Source of the DNA: Hydractinia symbiolongicarpus
Lineage: Eukaryota > Cnidaria > Hydrozoa > Anthoathecata > Hydractiniidae
DNA: 64,000 nucleotides
Reading direction: 5' to 3'
Assembly: GCF_029227915.1 (NCBI RefSeq)
Contig: NC_079882.1
Coordinates: 5,394,001 to 5,458,000 of the forward strand
Below are positions 48,914 through 60,580 of this stretch, piece by piece. Position numbers and translations under genes: made by a program. The stretch's first letter is position 1; each line of letters begins with the position of its first letter. Below the pieces are notes generated by a model. It saw nothing but the letters and a program-made list of their open reading frames with translations, was not told the DNA's origin and did not search any database.

Positions 48914-51900
48914 ATGCCTTCACCAAAAGGGCAGAGGAAAAAGAAGGAGAAACGTTTCGGAGTGGAAGCTGGAATAGCAAGCTTGGCGGTGTCTTCCAAT
49001 ATTGTGGCAGGCATAGTCGGTGTCGAAGATGTGATCAAGAGAGGAATGGGAGCATACATGAGTAATAAAAGAAAAAAAGATGAGGACCCTTATGATGCGA
49101 TGATGCGATATGTTGCCGAAAATATCATTGGTCGTGATTTAGTTTATAAAGGACCGTTTGGACCACGAAAAGGTAAATTTCAACAGGCTGTGACTTTTAT
49201 ATGTCTTTAATATCTTAAGATGTCAATGTTTTAAAACATCAAGTAAGCGTTTTGTAAACACTCACTGATAACTAACAATTATCATACGGAAAAGATATAT
49301 GGCTTAACACATTACTGTGAACTTGTCTCGTCACTGACTGTTAGGACAATGTTAGGGAGCTAAACGAAGAAAATAAATTCATGTGGTATAAATTAAACGC
49401 TAACACATTCAAAGAAATTTAAAAAAGAAAAATTATCTTTCATTTGCTTATAGCATGGGAGTTCATATTTTACTCTAATCTTTCCATTTATTTGAACGAC
49501 AAAATACTTTAATGGATCCAATTATGCTTAACTCTGATATTCTTTTTATTCTATTCATTTTAGTTATTTATTGCGATTATACAGCTTCAGGAAAGTAAGT
49601 CCATTTCTTGTCTCCTTAATCCAGTAGATATGTTATGTAAAAGGCCAGCGATGAGTCTTTTGAATTTATTACAATTTTCCGTTTATCCAAATCATGTACC
49701 AATTCAAATATTGCATCATGATTTGCATTACGTGTTATGCCATGTAAATTGATTTGTTCAATCCATTGTTCTGCACTTTAGATCCCTACAGTTTATAGAG
49801 GACTACATCCGCGATGAAGTACTTCCTTACTATGGAAACACGCACACCACAACATCGATCTCCTCCCTACAGACTACACAGCTAAGAAACGAAGCCAAGT
49901 AAAATAATATTGATATGATTTCATAAACAATTCTGTTTGATTAATCCAATCCTGTGGTTCAGATTGCAAGTTAATTAATTCTCCTAACAGTAAAACCAGA
50001 TCCTAATTTTCTATTCGTGGTGTTATTTTGCGTAAGATAGAATACGCGTTTAAATTGCCCAAGGCGTTTGCACCCCTTACAGAATTTAATGATTTATAAA
50101 CTTCTGTGCACCAAATCTTCCGATTCGTTATTTGATCAGCATTTTAACTTCCAAATAGCAAAGGGGAAGATAAAAGCAATAGCGAAAGGACTTTAGAGTA
50201 AATATTTTGTGCATTGACCGGCCATTGATGATGTTATCAAGTTCGACTATGAATTTTCTATGAGCTAGTCTGTATAAATTAGTCTAGAAATGTAAATTAA
50301 TTTTCTTTTATGTAATAGACAAATTATACGTCATTGTACAAATGCTACAGAGGATGATGCAGTTATATTTGTCAGCAGTGGAACCACCGGAGCTATTGGC
50401 AAGCTGATACACTCTCTAAAGCTGGAGAAATCACCTGTAAGTTCATCTTGTAGTTGCAAAATGAGAATCTGGACGCTAACGTGACGAAACAACTTTTTTT
50501 TTGTTGAGCAAATAAGGTTTGCAAATTGTAGTATAACGAATTGGCGGTAATTAATCTGTCCATATTTGCAGGTTGTGTTTATCAGCCCATATGAGCATCA
50601 TTCAAACTTATTGCCATGGTTGGAAATTGGTGCAGAGGTTTGTGTTTTAGATGTATGACTTTAAACTGAACCGAGTAATTCTGTCGTATTTATATATCGA
50701 TAAAAGTATGCTGTATGGATTAACTTTATATATATTTATCATCAATACAATTTTTGTTATGTCATCTCCAAAAGCACGTTTCTTTTTTTATGCCTGTCTT
50801 ATTTTTATATTTTAGATTATATACGGTGAAGAGTCTGTAGATGGAGCAATTAATCTCGCAAAATTAAAAGAAACATTAGAGGTGAACACAATATGTTTTC
50901 AGTCTAACCACCCAACAGTTAATATAACGAGGTCCGTTCACGCAGCCGGGGTGACAAAAGTTTGGGTTACATGTAGAACTCACCCTGAGTGAAGTAAACA
51001 CATTTTACTCCAGGTTGAAAGAAAAAATGCTTATGTGATATAATCATATTTTCATCAGTTTTTTCTTTGTTTTTTTTTCCTTGCTAAAGTCTAGCGGTTT
51101 CAAATATTCTGCTAAAAAAGAAAAAGTTGAATTGTTTAATAAACCGCTTAAAATCGACAAGCACGATTGTTTGTTTGTTTGTGCGCGAGAAAAAAGTCGT
51201 GCTACGGAAACACGAAATGCGATATAAAAATGACAGTGAACCGTGGATTTATCCACGGGCTACGAACTAGTTTTATATTGTTTGTTAAACTGCGTTATGG
51301 AAAAGAAAGAAAAAAAATTCGTACAATGAGAATATGAAATATTAATTGGAAAATAATGTCATACCGGGGTGAAATATTTTGTTGAGATACATGTTCAAAT
51401 CATACCAAAATTTCATCCCAGGGCAAAATCAGGGTAAAGATTTATATGTGTAGCCACATAAAAGAGTTTTACTTTTAAGTGGAGCGAGTTTCATTTCGGG
51501 GTGAGTTTCACTTCGGGCGAAATACTGCGTGTAACGGGCCCTTTGTGTGTAAAAGATTTTGCAGTGAAATTTTTTAAACTTAGCCAAAAATTATTTTTTA
51601 GGAATATTCCAAAAAAGGCCGTCCTATGGTTGGATCATTTTCAGCAGCGTCAAATATAACTGGTATTTTAACAGACGTAGATAACGTAGCTACTTTGCTT
51701 CACACGTATGGCGCATATGCATTTTTTGATTACGCGACAGCAGGTAATGTCTTATGTAGCATTTTTTACTAAAATTTACTTCCACTGAGATGTCAAAGCA
51801 AAATAGGTAGCATCTGAAGTATTAGATTCTACTTTTGGTCATTCGGATGTTGTGAGATCTTGTACTCTTCAAACACTTTTCGATGAAAACAAATTAATCC

Positions 51901-54900
51901 CGGTCAACTTTTTTTTCTTAGGTCCATACGTTGAAATCGATATGAATCCACACCTAAAAGATCCGTAAGTTGCAATTTTTTGAATTTTTTTTTTCGTAAA
52001 CCCACAAATTAACTTAAATGGTTTACCTTATGTATACCTCTTTCCATACATCATGCTGTTAAATTCTTAGAACCAAAGATAAACTTTCCTACAAAGATGC
52101 AATGTTTTGCTCAATACACAAATTTGTTGGAGGTCCAGGGACCCCTGGTAAGCAAATTAAAGTTTTACTAATTAGTAATCGTCAAAATATTCAGTTGGTT
52201 GCTTGTAAGCGTTTCTGGTTAATTTTAAGGTCTCTTGGTGGCTAAGAAACATGTGTTTATCAACCCTGTTCCAAGCGGAGTGGGAGGTGGCACCGTTTTA
52301 TTTGTAAGTATTATCGACAGAAACTTTTGCGGGAATAAAAATGTCGCGTTTATTTTTTTAACCGTAAAATGTAAGGACAAAATTGAACGTCCTCGAAATG
52401 ATTCAATCATAATTCAGTCTTCTCGCATTGTCATGGAAGTATAAATACTATGGACCTTTTTTTGATATTCTTTTATTTCAGGTTACTCATAAAAAACACC
52501 ATTACGTCAGTGACGTTGAAGAACGAGAAGAAGGTGGAACACCAGCCATTGTAGAATCAATTCGTGCCGGGCTAGTCTTTCAAATCAAAGAGGTGTGTAG
52601 GATTTGGACATGTTCGCTTATTTAATGTACTAAAACCTTTCTGTGGACAGTGCAATTTGTAAGGAACAATGCTTTCATAGCTAGAACATTCTACTTTATA
52701 CTACATCTTTTCTATGACATAGGAGGTGACACCATCTAGCATTTTGCAGCACGAACACAAGTGGTTACACGCTGCGTACAAAAGTTGGAGCAATATACCA
52801 AATTTGTGTATACTGGGAAAAAGTCCAGCGGAGAGACTTCCAATTTTTTCATTGGTTATCACACATCCAGAGTGTGGAAAGTTCATCCATCACAATTTTG
52901 TTTCTGCTTTGTTGAACGATTTGTTTGGTGTGCAAGCTCGTGGTGGGTGTGCATGCGCGGGACCATACGCTGAGGTAGATATATTATTTTTTGTTTTTAC
53001 GCTCGGTATTATTCACTTAAGAAAAGAGTTTCCTCTTATTTTAACATGTCAAGAAGTAAAAACAAAATTAGTGCTCACGTACCTCAACCTGCCATTTTGT
53101 CATTTTGTCATCTTGTCATCTCGTGTTGTAGGACCTTCTCGGCATTGATGGTGATAAGGCACTAAGGATAGCCGAGGCATTGCTAGGTGATTAGTAAGTA
53201 TTTGCCAATCAGTTTAAAATGTATTGAAAAAAAACCAAACTCAATTTACTTAAAAATCGATAAGATATTAAAAAGGTAGCAGCGGATATACAATATTGCA
53301 GTAGCTAAAAAATACATTCCCTTTATTTTGTTTTCAGCGAAGCGTGGGACAGAATACCAAAAGAAGAAATTCAACAAGTTGATGGGAAAAAGTTTAACAT
53401 ACTAAAGTAAACTTTTAGTTTTTTTTTTCAGTAATTTATTGTATTGTTGTACGTTTGTATTAATTCTACCTTACTCATTCTCAGGCCTGGTTTTTGTCGC
53501 CTAAACTTGCCATATTTCGCTGACTCAGCAACAATTAACTTCATCATCGATGCTGTTGCATTTGTTGCTAAGCACGGATGGAAACTGTTACCCATGGTAA
53601 GGATTACAGGCTATCAATGTTTTTTAAAGTTTAATTATACATCTTGTGAAAAACACATTATGGTTAGCCAGTCTATGTAAGAACAATAAGAACTAAAAAA
53701 TCAGCCACCAATATTGTTAAAAGCAATATTAAAACAAAGTTGATATGTATTACATCGACTTTGTTTGTTTTTTTACCTGTTTTGCCGCGTATTTCTGCGT
53801 AAACCGTATTGCTACTGTCCAGTATGGGGTATGCTTTGATACGTACTGCTGAAAAATGCCACTTAGTTGTGCAGTTTTATCTATAGTTTCCTTTTACTGA
53901 TTTTAAAAAACGTTTTTTCAGTATAACATGATTCCGGAATCAGGAGACTTCGTGCACAAGGATCCCCTGGTAGGTTTTTTTAATACGCAACTCTTTAATT
54001 TGTTTACAGCGTGAATAACTTTCTTGTAAATGGCAATCTTCCCGTAGGTAACCGAAAAACGCTCGCAATTGGCAGATGTAAAGAACTTGGCAAAAAATGG
54101 CAACGCAACAAAAACTCAAAAACAAGTCGAAAAGCACCTCAACTTCAAAGTATGTCAACTATTCATACCGCCATTTGCAACCTTCAAAGCCGCTGAAGGT
54201 TGAAAATCTGCCATTTCGAATTAAAATATGTTAAAATTTACGAAAGAATGATTTTTTTTCGCTTCATTTCATCAAACCACTGTGAAAATCATACCAAGTT
54301 TAAAGTCATTAGTTTAATGTTTACTAAGTTATGAAAGTATAAGTATATGTACTCACTTACTAATGTATCCAAAAACACGAGTACTTAAAGCAAGAGAAAA
54401 TTGTAAACAAGCCCTGTTTTCACCTCTTTTGCAACATTCGCCATATTTGGTAAATAGACAAAAAAAAACAATTAAAAAGGCTGTTCCAACATTGTGCAGG
54501 ATGTGGTTTAAGCGATCAAGTGTCTTCAGCTGTCTCCCTTAAGAAGTTTTTGTTAGTCCACTGTGTTTGCAGTGAAATTGTTTCTTTAGACAAGACATAC
54601 AATCTGTTACTGCTTTTGATTCAAGTAAAAGTACTGAGTCTTCAGCATCTGCGAAAATTAGTATATATTTTATAAATATGCAGTCGTCAGCACAACAAAC
54701 CATTTTGCATTCAAGCGTAATCATAGTCGCAAAGATTTCCTTTCCAAAAAAAATTGTTTTTTCCCCACAAAACCGTTTCCTAAATGCTTTCTGAAAAAAG
54801 AGAGATCCCTTAACTATGAATCAACTGTATTCTTAGGAGACTCTTCGCTTTGCTGAGGAAATTGTCACCAGATACACCAATAATATCGTAAGTACAATTT

Positions 54901-55705
54901 CTAAATTGACTGTTAATTTTAACTTTTACTTCAGTTTTAATCTGGAATTGTTTTAAACGAATTATATTTAAATGGGATTGATTTTAAGTCAAATGTATAA
55001 AAAAAACTTTGCAGGCAAAAAAAAAAAAATTTTAAAGTGAAAATATTTTCTTTTTTAATAAACAATAAGGGTTTAAAAAATTCTAAACACAAAAACAATG
55101 ACTAATATTAGCTTAAGTAATAAACTGACGAGTGCGAGAAGTACCTGTTGTGTTTCGTGCAAAACTAAAATTATTTGAAAAACCTGTGTAGTTGATTCAT
55201 TTTTTCTTGTGTACCTCCATTTCATGTCTGTGTGTTGCTAAGAAGCAGAAGAAAAATGTATATCTGTATTTTATTTTAGAAGGACGGAGGGCCTATGCCC
55301 AGTTCAGAGTTTCTTCCACCTGAATTATCCAGACATTTGTCTTGGTTTCTACTGCCTAGTGAAGCACACGGTTTAATTCAAAACAATCCTCCAGTGTCGT
55401 GTTCCAATTACGTACCTATGTTCATTCCAAGGAGAGATCCTACTGAAGACATGAAAATTAGAAGAACCAGAACAAAATCTGGACTTGGGAGTGTCGTCTT
55501 TTGCAACTGTGCCGTGCAAAAAGGCCGACACGTTAAAAACACGTCATGCGTCACAGAGAGAACTACCAGACGATCCATGAGAAATGTGCGGTCAAATCAA
55601 AATGGCAGCGCCGGTGGCAAACATACTAGTAGTAATGGCAGTTTACGCAACGGATCAGCCGGCAGCAGCCAAAGCTGGACCCCTGTAATCCAATTAAACG
55701 CCTAA
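48914..55705 (+). CDS. Class V aminotransferase-fold (NifS/MOCOS-like) PLP enzyme, 19 exons
   Basis: Coding exons are 48914-49172, 49564-49594, 49782-49898, 50319-50436, 50572-50637, 50816-50881, 51602-51743, 51922-51964, 52071-52147, 52230-52303, 52482-52592, 52723-52974, 53132-53193, 53338-53406, 53485-53596, 53922-53969, 54048-54149, 54837-54887 and 55280-55705. All splice phases agree, giving 741 residues. Fold-I class V motifs are VIYCDYTASGK, GNTHTTTS (about 115-122), VSSGTTGAIGKL (PLP phosphate region, about 154-165), FFDYATAG (Asp near 262) and CSIHKFVGGPGTPG (Schiff-base Lys near 298). GGGTVLF and RGGCACAGPY follow. The N-terminus is basic (GQRKKKEKR). The C-terminus has a Ser/Gly-rich tail after the catalytic core. 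The substrate is not predictable; relatives act as cysteine desulfurases, epimerases or sulfurases. An ATTTTATAG acceptor sits one base before the ATG, so an upstream or trans-spliced leader is likely. Confidence 0.92.
50929..51545. mobile_element. Non-autonomous DNA transposon in aminotransferase intron 6
   Basis: The ends GGTCCGTTCACGCAG...AGAACTCACCC and GGGTGAGTTTC...CTGCGTGTAACGGGCC are imperfect inverted repeats. A second repeat fragment (GAGAAAAAAGTCGTGCTACG and the CCGTGGATTTATCCACGG palindrome, 51185-51275) is nested inside. No transposase frame is seen. Confidence 0.55.
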
Positions 55706-55751
55706 GAAGATTTACGCTACAAATCTGGCAAAGATTGTACGAAAGAGTTGG

Positions 55752-55757
55752 AATAAA
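55752..55757 (+). terminator. Polyadenylation signal AATAAA of the aminotransferase gene
   Basis: AATAAA lies 47 bp after the stop codon at 55705. It is the only canonical signal close to the end of the last exon. An ATTAAA at about 55894 is an alternative. Confidence 0.5.
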
Positions 55758-56519
55758 CTATCTCACTTCATCAAGGACGATGTACGCCAGCCAAAGTGCA
55801 GAAAGAAGAGAAAATATCCATTATTCCAGTCTTAGATGAAAAAAAAAACACTTTTAATGCTTTTATGTATCATATTTTACGACAAACTTTTTATTAAAAT
55901 TTACAAATACTTCCTAATTTCCGAAGTACACTGAAAAACTTAACTCAGTTAAAAAATATCAGTAAAAATTTTTAGTCGGAAAAAATATTGCTTACCTGGA
56001 CAAAGTTTAGTCACTTTTCCAAGACTGACCAAATTCAAAGGAATTCATTATGAAGAAATATTTGAAATGAAAGTGGATATATATAACAATGACATTTCAA
56101 ACTGTACTTCGAAATGTAAATTCAAAACTTCATTGCTCTTTTATGGAACATTTGGGTTTTTAAATACAAAAAAATCAAAAATCAAATCAGGTGAATTTTT
56201 AGGCGGTAAAACAAAGTCGGTAAAATTTTTTTTGTGAAAAGTCAATTTTTACCGAATTGTTTTACGGATAAGGTATTTTAATTTTTAGTTATTTACTAAA
56301 AAATAACACTAACTATTCCAGAAAAATCCTCAATGTACATATTTACGGAAATCTTTTTTTAATGTATTATAAAAAAATATAGTCAACATAAGAGAAATAT
56401 TTTTTATTTAATTTCGTCCACGCTTATCATAAAGTGCTTTTAGATGTCACTAGACAGATAGTTGTGCATATTTTACATGGCTAGCCTTGCAAATATCTAT
56501 GTGGAGTTCTAGAGTATTT

Positions 56520-56790
56520 AATGCTCATTTCGACCTACGCAGACCCAATTAGGTTTTACGCTATACCACAAACTCCGTGCAACATCCAACGGCCAACAGA
56601 ATGTGCCATCTCTCCGATTTACATCGCACGGCTTGAGTTAACCTGGGTCTATGGTAACATTCATTCGCGCATACTAAATCGCCGCCAAGGAGAATCAAAC
56701 ACCGTTTTCCCCCACTAAGTGTGAGAGATATAATAATATAACCGCTATTGTACGGCTCCACTTATAACCACGAAGCTATGGCGGAAAAAA
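56520..56790 (-). mobile_element. tRNA-related SINE
   Basis: On the minus strand, a tRNA-like head spans about 56785-56690. It has CCGCCA/TGGCGG ends able to pair, an A-box-like TAGCTTCGTGGTTATAAG and a B-box-like GTTTGATTCTCC. A body of about 170 bp containing GTTAACTCAAGCCGTGCGAT follows. This is a different family from the SINE at 12.4 and 40.9 kb. The extended spacing between the boxes argues against a functional tRNA gene. Confidence 0.5.
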
Positions 56791-56813
56791 TATATATAAT
56801 TTATTCCAAGAAA

Positions 56814-58067
56814 TTAACGAGGCCTAAAATCAACGAAATTAATCACGAAATTAATGTACAGTGAATTATGAATTGTGAATAAAGATACACCTTCATCATG
56901 ATTTTTACCAGCACGTGGCTGATGTACTGAAGTATGTCCTGGAATTTGGAAGCTAGAGCCTTGCTCTATATCCCTTTTTTTACACCAGGTTTCAGTAAAG
57001 CAAATGACCCTAAAATTATAATTTAACGTAGGAAATAACGATTTTAAATCTTCAAAGTTTTTTTTGGATACTTCGAATATTCTCATTCAAGATGGAGAAA
57101 TTAATTAATTTAGAGTTAGTTAAGTAGTTTTTTGCTTGAGAAGGAGAAAAAGTTTTGCTTTCGAAGATTTGGGAGTTGAAATAATTAGTATCAGGATTGA
57201 TACCATTGTTTAAAGCAATATTTTTGTTTTTGTCAAATAAATGAAATACTGTTTCGTCATCCATATCAAGTGAAATACTGGTTGGTCTTCCATATTAAGG
57301 TAGTTAAGGTCAAAATTATTGTAAGAAAACCATAATTATACCCAAGATTGGATTTGTCTACTTTTTTTTTGTTTTAAATTCTGCTGTAATAAGTCTGTCA
57401 TAAATTATTTTTGAAAATGTTCCAGCTTTTCCATTTCCTTTCATCTTTATTCTCAGTTCACGCCGAATTTCGTTTGTTACGTCTGGAAAATCTTCGTTTA
57501 TATAAATGCCAGTGTTTTTTAACTTATTTGAGTTCCTTAAAATATGTTCTTTGTCTTTGTAATTTAAAAGGTAAATACAATTGTTCTTATTTTTCGACCA
57601 TTTTCTCCTTCTTTGTTGCTTTTTTTCCCATACGATGTGCACGTTTTATCACAATTGAATCTTGTAAATGAAGTTTATCCCTAAACAAGCTCTGCACTTT
57701 TTCTTCAGTTTCTTCCCAAGTTTTATTTTCATTTTCTTTTAAACCATCTACACGTAAATTATTCCTTTGGTTTCTGTCCTCCAAAGCACGTAGCTTCTCC
57801 TTAAGCAGATATTTTTCTTGAGTTTGTTTGGCTAATTCATCTTCATAGGTGGTTAAATTCGTCATTTAAAACTTGTATAATTTCATTCACTTCCTTTGCA
57901 ATGTTATTTATTTTCTGGTCTATCAAATTTTCCTGCGTGAACTTTAAACTCACCTGTAGCTCTTTTACTTTTTGGTAGAGATTTTCATACTTCTGTTTCA
58001 TGACTTTGATTTTGTCGCCTAGAGATTGTAGGCGACATTCTATCCTGTTTATTTTTTCATTTTGCAA
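56814..58067 (-). pseudogene. LINE 5' part: ORF1 and start of endonuclease, frameshifted
   Basis: Read on the minus strand from 58067, the frames first encode a coiled coil (LQSLGDKIKVMKQKYENLYQ). They then give an L1-type ORF1 RNA-binding core (RNNLRVDGLKENENKTWEET, KRAHRMGKK, GIYINEDFPDVTNEIRREL). The start of an apurinic-like endonuclease follows (LNENIRSIQKK, FRVICFTETW). The frame shifts several times, and the endonuclease is cut off near 56814. The order and motifs fit a CR1/Jockey-like or related non-LTR retrotransposon. Confidence 0.7.
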
Positions 58068-58639
58068 CTTTTGATCCAGTGATAAAATCGATCATGAAGT
58101 TAAAACGCGGTGCTTATAACATAAAAATGAATTTAATTAACAAGCATTAAGATAACGCGAATCGGGAAATATTTTTTTGAGCATAGAGATATAATTTTAT
58201 TATCTCTATGTTTCGAGAATGGGTTCATTGGCAATCGGTTTCTCTTGTTTTCTTTAAAACGTTTGCAATATCAGATGGTCTGCAGCTTGCCTTATTCACA
58301 TTTGGTAAGGATAACGAAATATGCGTGCGTGTGTGTGTGCTGAACTTTGTGTTGTGATTGCTACAAAAATAAATTTCTATACTTTAATTACAGGTCTTAA
58401 ATTAACTAGCAACTTCTTTAACATCCTGGATATTTACGTCACACACTTTAATGAGGGGGTATTTATGCTTAGTGAATTTCTCAGAATAACGTATTTAACA
58501 ACACTTGTTCAAACCAGAATTGTGGGGGGACCACTGTGTCTTTCGAACGGGCCCTTGAATCTGCCCTCAATGATCAATATAAGCAGTATCGTAACTTAAT
58601 CGTATTCTTGTGTAGGCGGAGTAAGAAAATGTTTTATGC

Positions 58640-60220
58640 TTCCTATTTCAACAATAACCTTGTAAATATTCATAATCTGAATTTGCCAAACCTCTATCAC
58701 TCTTGATCAATCTCTCTTTCTGTTCGGGTGTATTTCCATCCAACTTAAAAATTGCCAAAGTTATTCCTGTTTTTAAAAAAGGGTCCAAACTTGACTGTAC
58801 AAATTATACTCTACTATCTAATATTAACAAAACCTTTGAAAAACTGATCTACAAACGTGTATATCAGTTTTTATCACAACTCTGAATTTTGTACTTTCAA
58901 CATTTGGATTCAGATAAAAACACTCTACTGCACAAGCTCTTGTGGTATTTTTTGTTGATCTCCAGAAGGCCTTTGACACTGTTGATCACGAAATTCTCCT
59001 GAAAAAACTTTTTCATTATGGTAGCAGAGGAAATCCTCTTAATCTGTTTCGTTCTTATTTATCTAGCAGACAACAATTTGTATCAATTAATGGAACTGAA
59101 TCTGAGTACAAACTTGTTAGACATGGTGTACCACAAGGATCTGTTTTAGGCCCTCTTCTCTTTCTTATTTATATAAATGATTTAAATTGTGCCATAAAAT
59201 TTCCCATGGTTTATCGCTTTGCTGATGATACCAACCTAATGTGTTCTGATAAATCTTTAAAATCTCTTTCTAAAAGAATCAACATGGATGTATAATTTCT
59301 TTTCCAATGGCTTAACGCAAACAAAAACTCTCTGAATGCAAGTAAAGATGAATATATCCTGTTTAAGTACAAGGTTAAACCAACAAACTATAACTTCAAA
59401 TTATTCATCAACGGCAAGAAACTCTTCCCCAGTAACTGCATTAAGTACCTTGGTATTTTCTTAGATTCTGATCTCAACTGGAAATCTCAGATCAATGCGA
59501 TTGTGGTTAAACTCAAGAGGGCTAATGGAGCTATAGCTAAATTCCGACACCTTGTTCCACAAAGTGTTCTGAAAACTGTGTGCCATGCTATCTTTGGTAG
59601 CCATCTTCGTTATTGCAATGAAATTTGGAGCCAACCTGGTCATCACTATATTGATCGTATTTACTGTTTACAACGTTGTGCAGTTAGACTAATTTCTTTT
59701 GCGCAATGCAGAATGACTTCTACCCCTCTTTTCTCTAATCTTAATATTTTAAAACTTGCTAATTTCGTTCACATAAAAAATTTTTGAAAAATTTTTCTGT
59801 GCAATTTACATCACGGGAAAAACAGAGGCACTTCTTGATACTTACAAAGTTGACTTTTCCCACTCTTACCGGACTCGTGGATCTATTCTTGGTTTGATAA
59901 ATCCCCCACTGTGTCAACTAAATCCTTCGGCTCGAACTCTATGTCAGTCCATTTATTCGTGGAATTTTGTACAAAACTCCTTTCCTTCAACTCAACTAGT
60001 CTCTCTCACCTCTCATAGACTAACTTCTTCTCTGATCCAGTTCTTTTTCTCATTGTACTGCTGAGTTTGTCATCATTTGTTTTTCTTTCAATATGTTACT
60101 GCGTTTTGCATATGTTTTGTTTATTTGTTTGTTTGTTGTTTTGTTGTTTTGTTTTTGTATATTAAGGGTGGCTAGCATCTTGTCACAGCCGTGGGCTAAT
60201 AATGCTGATCTCCTTACAGT
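58640..60220 (+). pseudogene. LINE 3' part: reverse transcriptase, decayed
   Basis: Plus-strand frames encode reverse transcriptase blocks in order: [56 protein letters not shown] and the catalytic [10 protein letters not shown] thumb-like region KYLGIFLDSDLNWKSQI and a C-terminal tail (LRYCNEIWSQPG) follow. Stops at about 58883, 59293 and 59785 break the frame. The type is CR1/Jockey-like. It begins inside the RT, so the N-terminal RT and the rest of the endonuclease are missing. Confidence 0.8.
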
Positions 60221-60275
60221 CTTCTTCTTCTTCTTCTTCTTCTTCTTCTTCTTGAAGAAGAAGAAGAAGAAGAAG
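60221..60275. repeat. (CTT)n followed by (GAA)n, a perfect inverted microsatellite
   Basis: About eleven CTT units abut about seven GAA units, forming a self-complementary tract. It follows a non-coding 3' end ending ATGCTGATCTCCTTACAGT. Several CR1/L2-type LINEs end in short microsatellites, so this probably marks the 3' end of the LINE. Confidence 0.8.
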
Positions 60276-60491
60276 GTATGCAGAGATTTGTTAGCAAAAA
60301 AAGTAAATATTTGTGTTGTCTTTATCCCATACGGTAAAGCATATAAACTTTAATTTTGTGGATTTTTTTTAAAATATATCATGTGTTGCCATGACAACCA
60401 ATTTTTTAAATTAAGTGAAATTTTTTAAATTTTTTTTTCATTATTTTTAAGCTTTAAATATTATACAAATCACAATTTTTTAAGGTATTTT

Positions 60492-60580
60492 TCCTACCTC
60501 GTCCCCAGGCCGTCTTGTATCTTTTCTCGCTGTCTCGAGAAAAGAGAGGAAGCAGGTGCTGGGAACTAGGTTGCATATTT
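60492..60580. mobile_element. Palindromic MITE-like repeat, copy 2
   Basis: CTACCTCGTCCCCAG...CTTTTCTCG pairs with CGAGAAAAGAGAGG...GCTGGGAACTAGGTTG, forming a hairpin of about 85 bp. Its left arm matches 37474-37510. Confidence 0.65.

Noticed and set aside
56690-56785. Functional tRNA gene on the minus strand
   Set aside because: A- and B-box-like words and pairing ends are present, but the spacing is too long and the sequence continues into a SINE body.
60093-60353. Plus-strand ORF with poly-Phe and poly-Lys
   Set aside because: It is produced by the CTT/GAA microsatellite.
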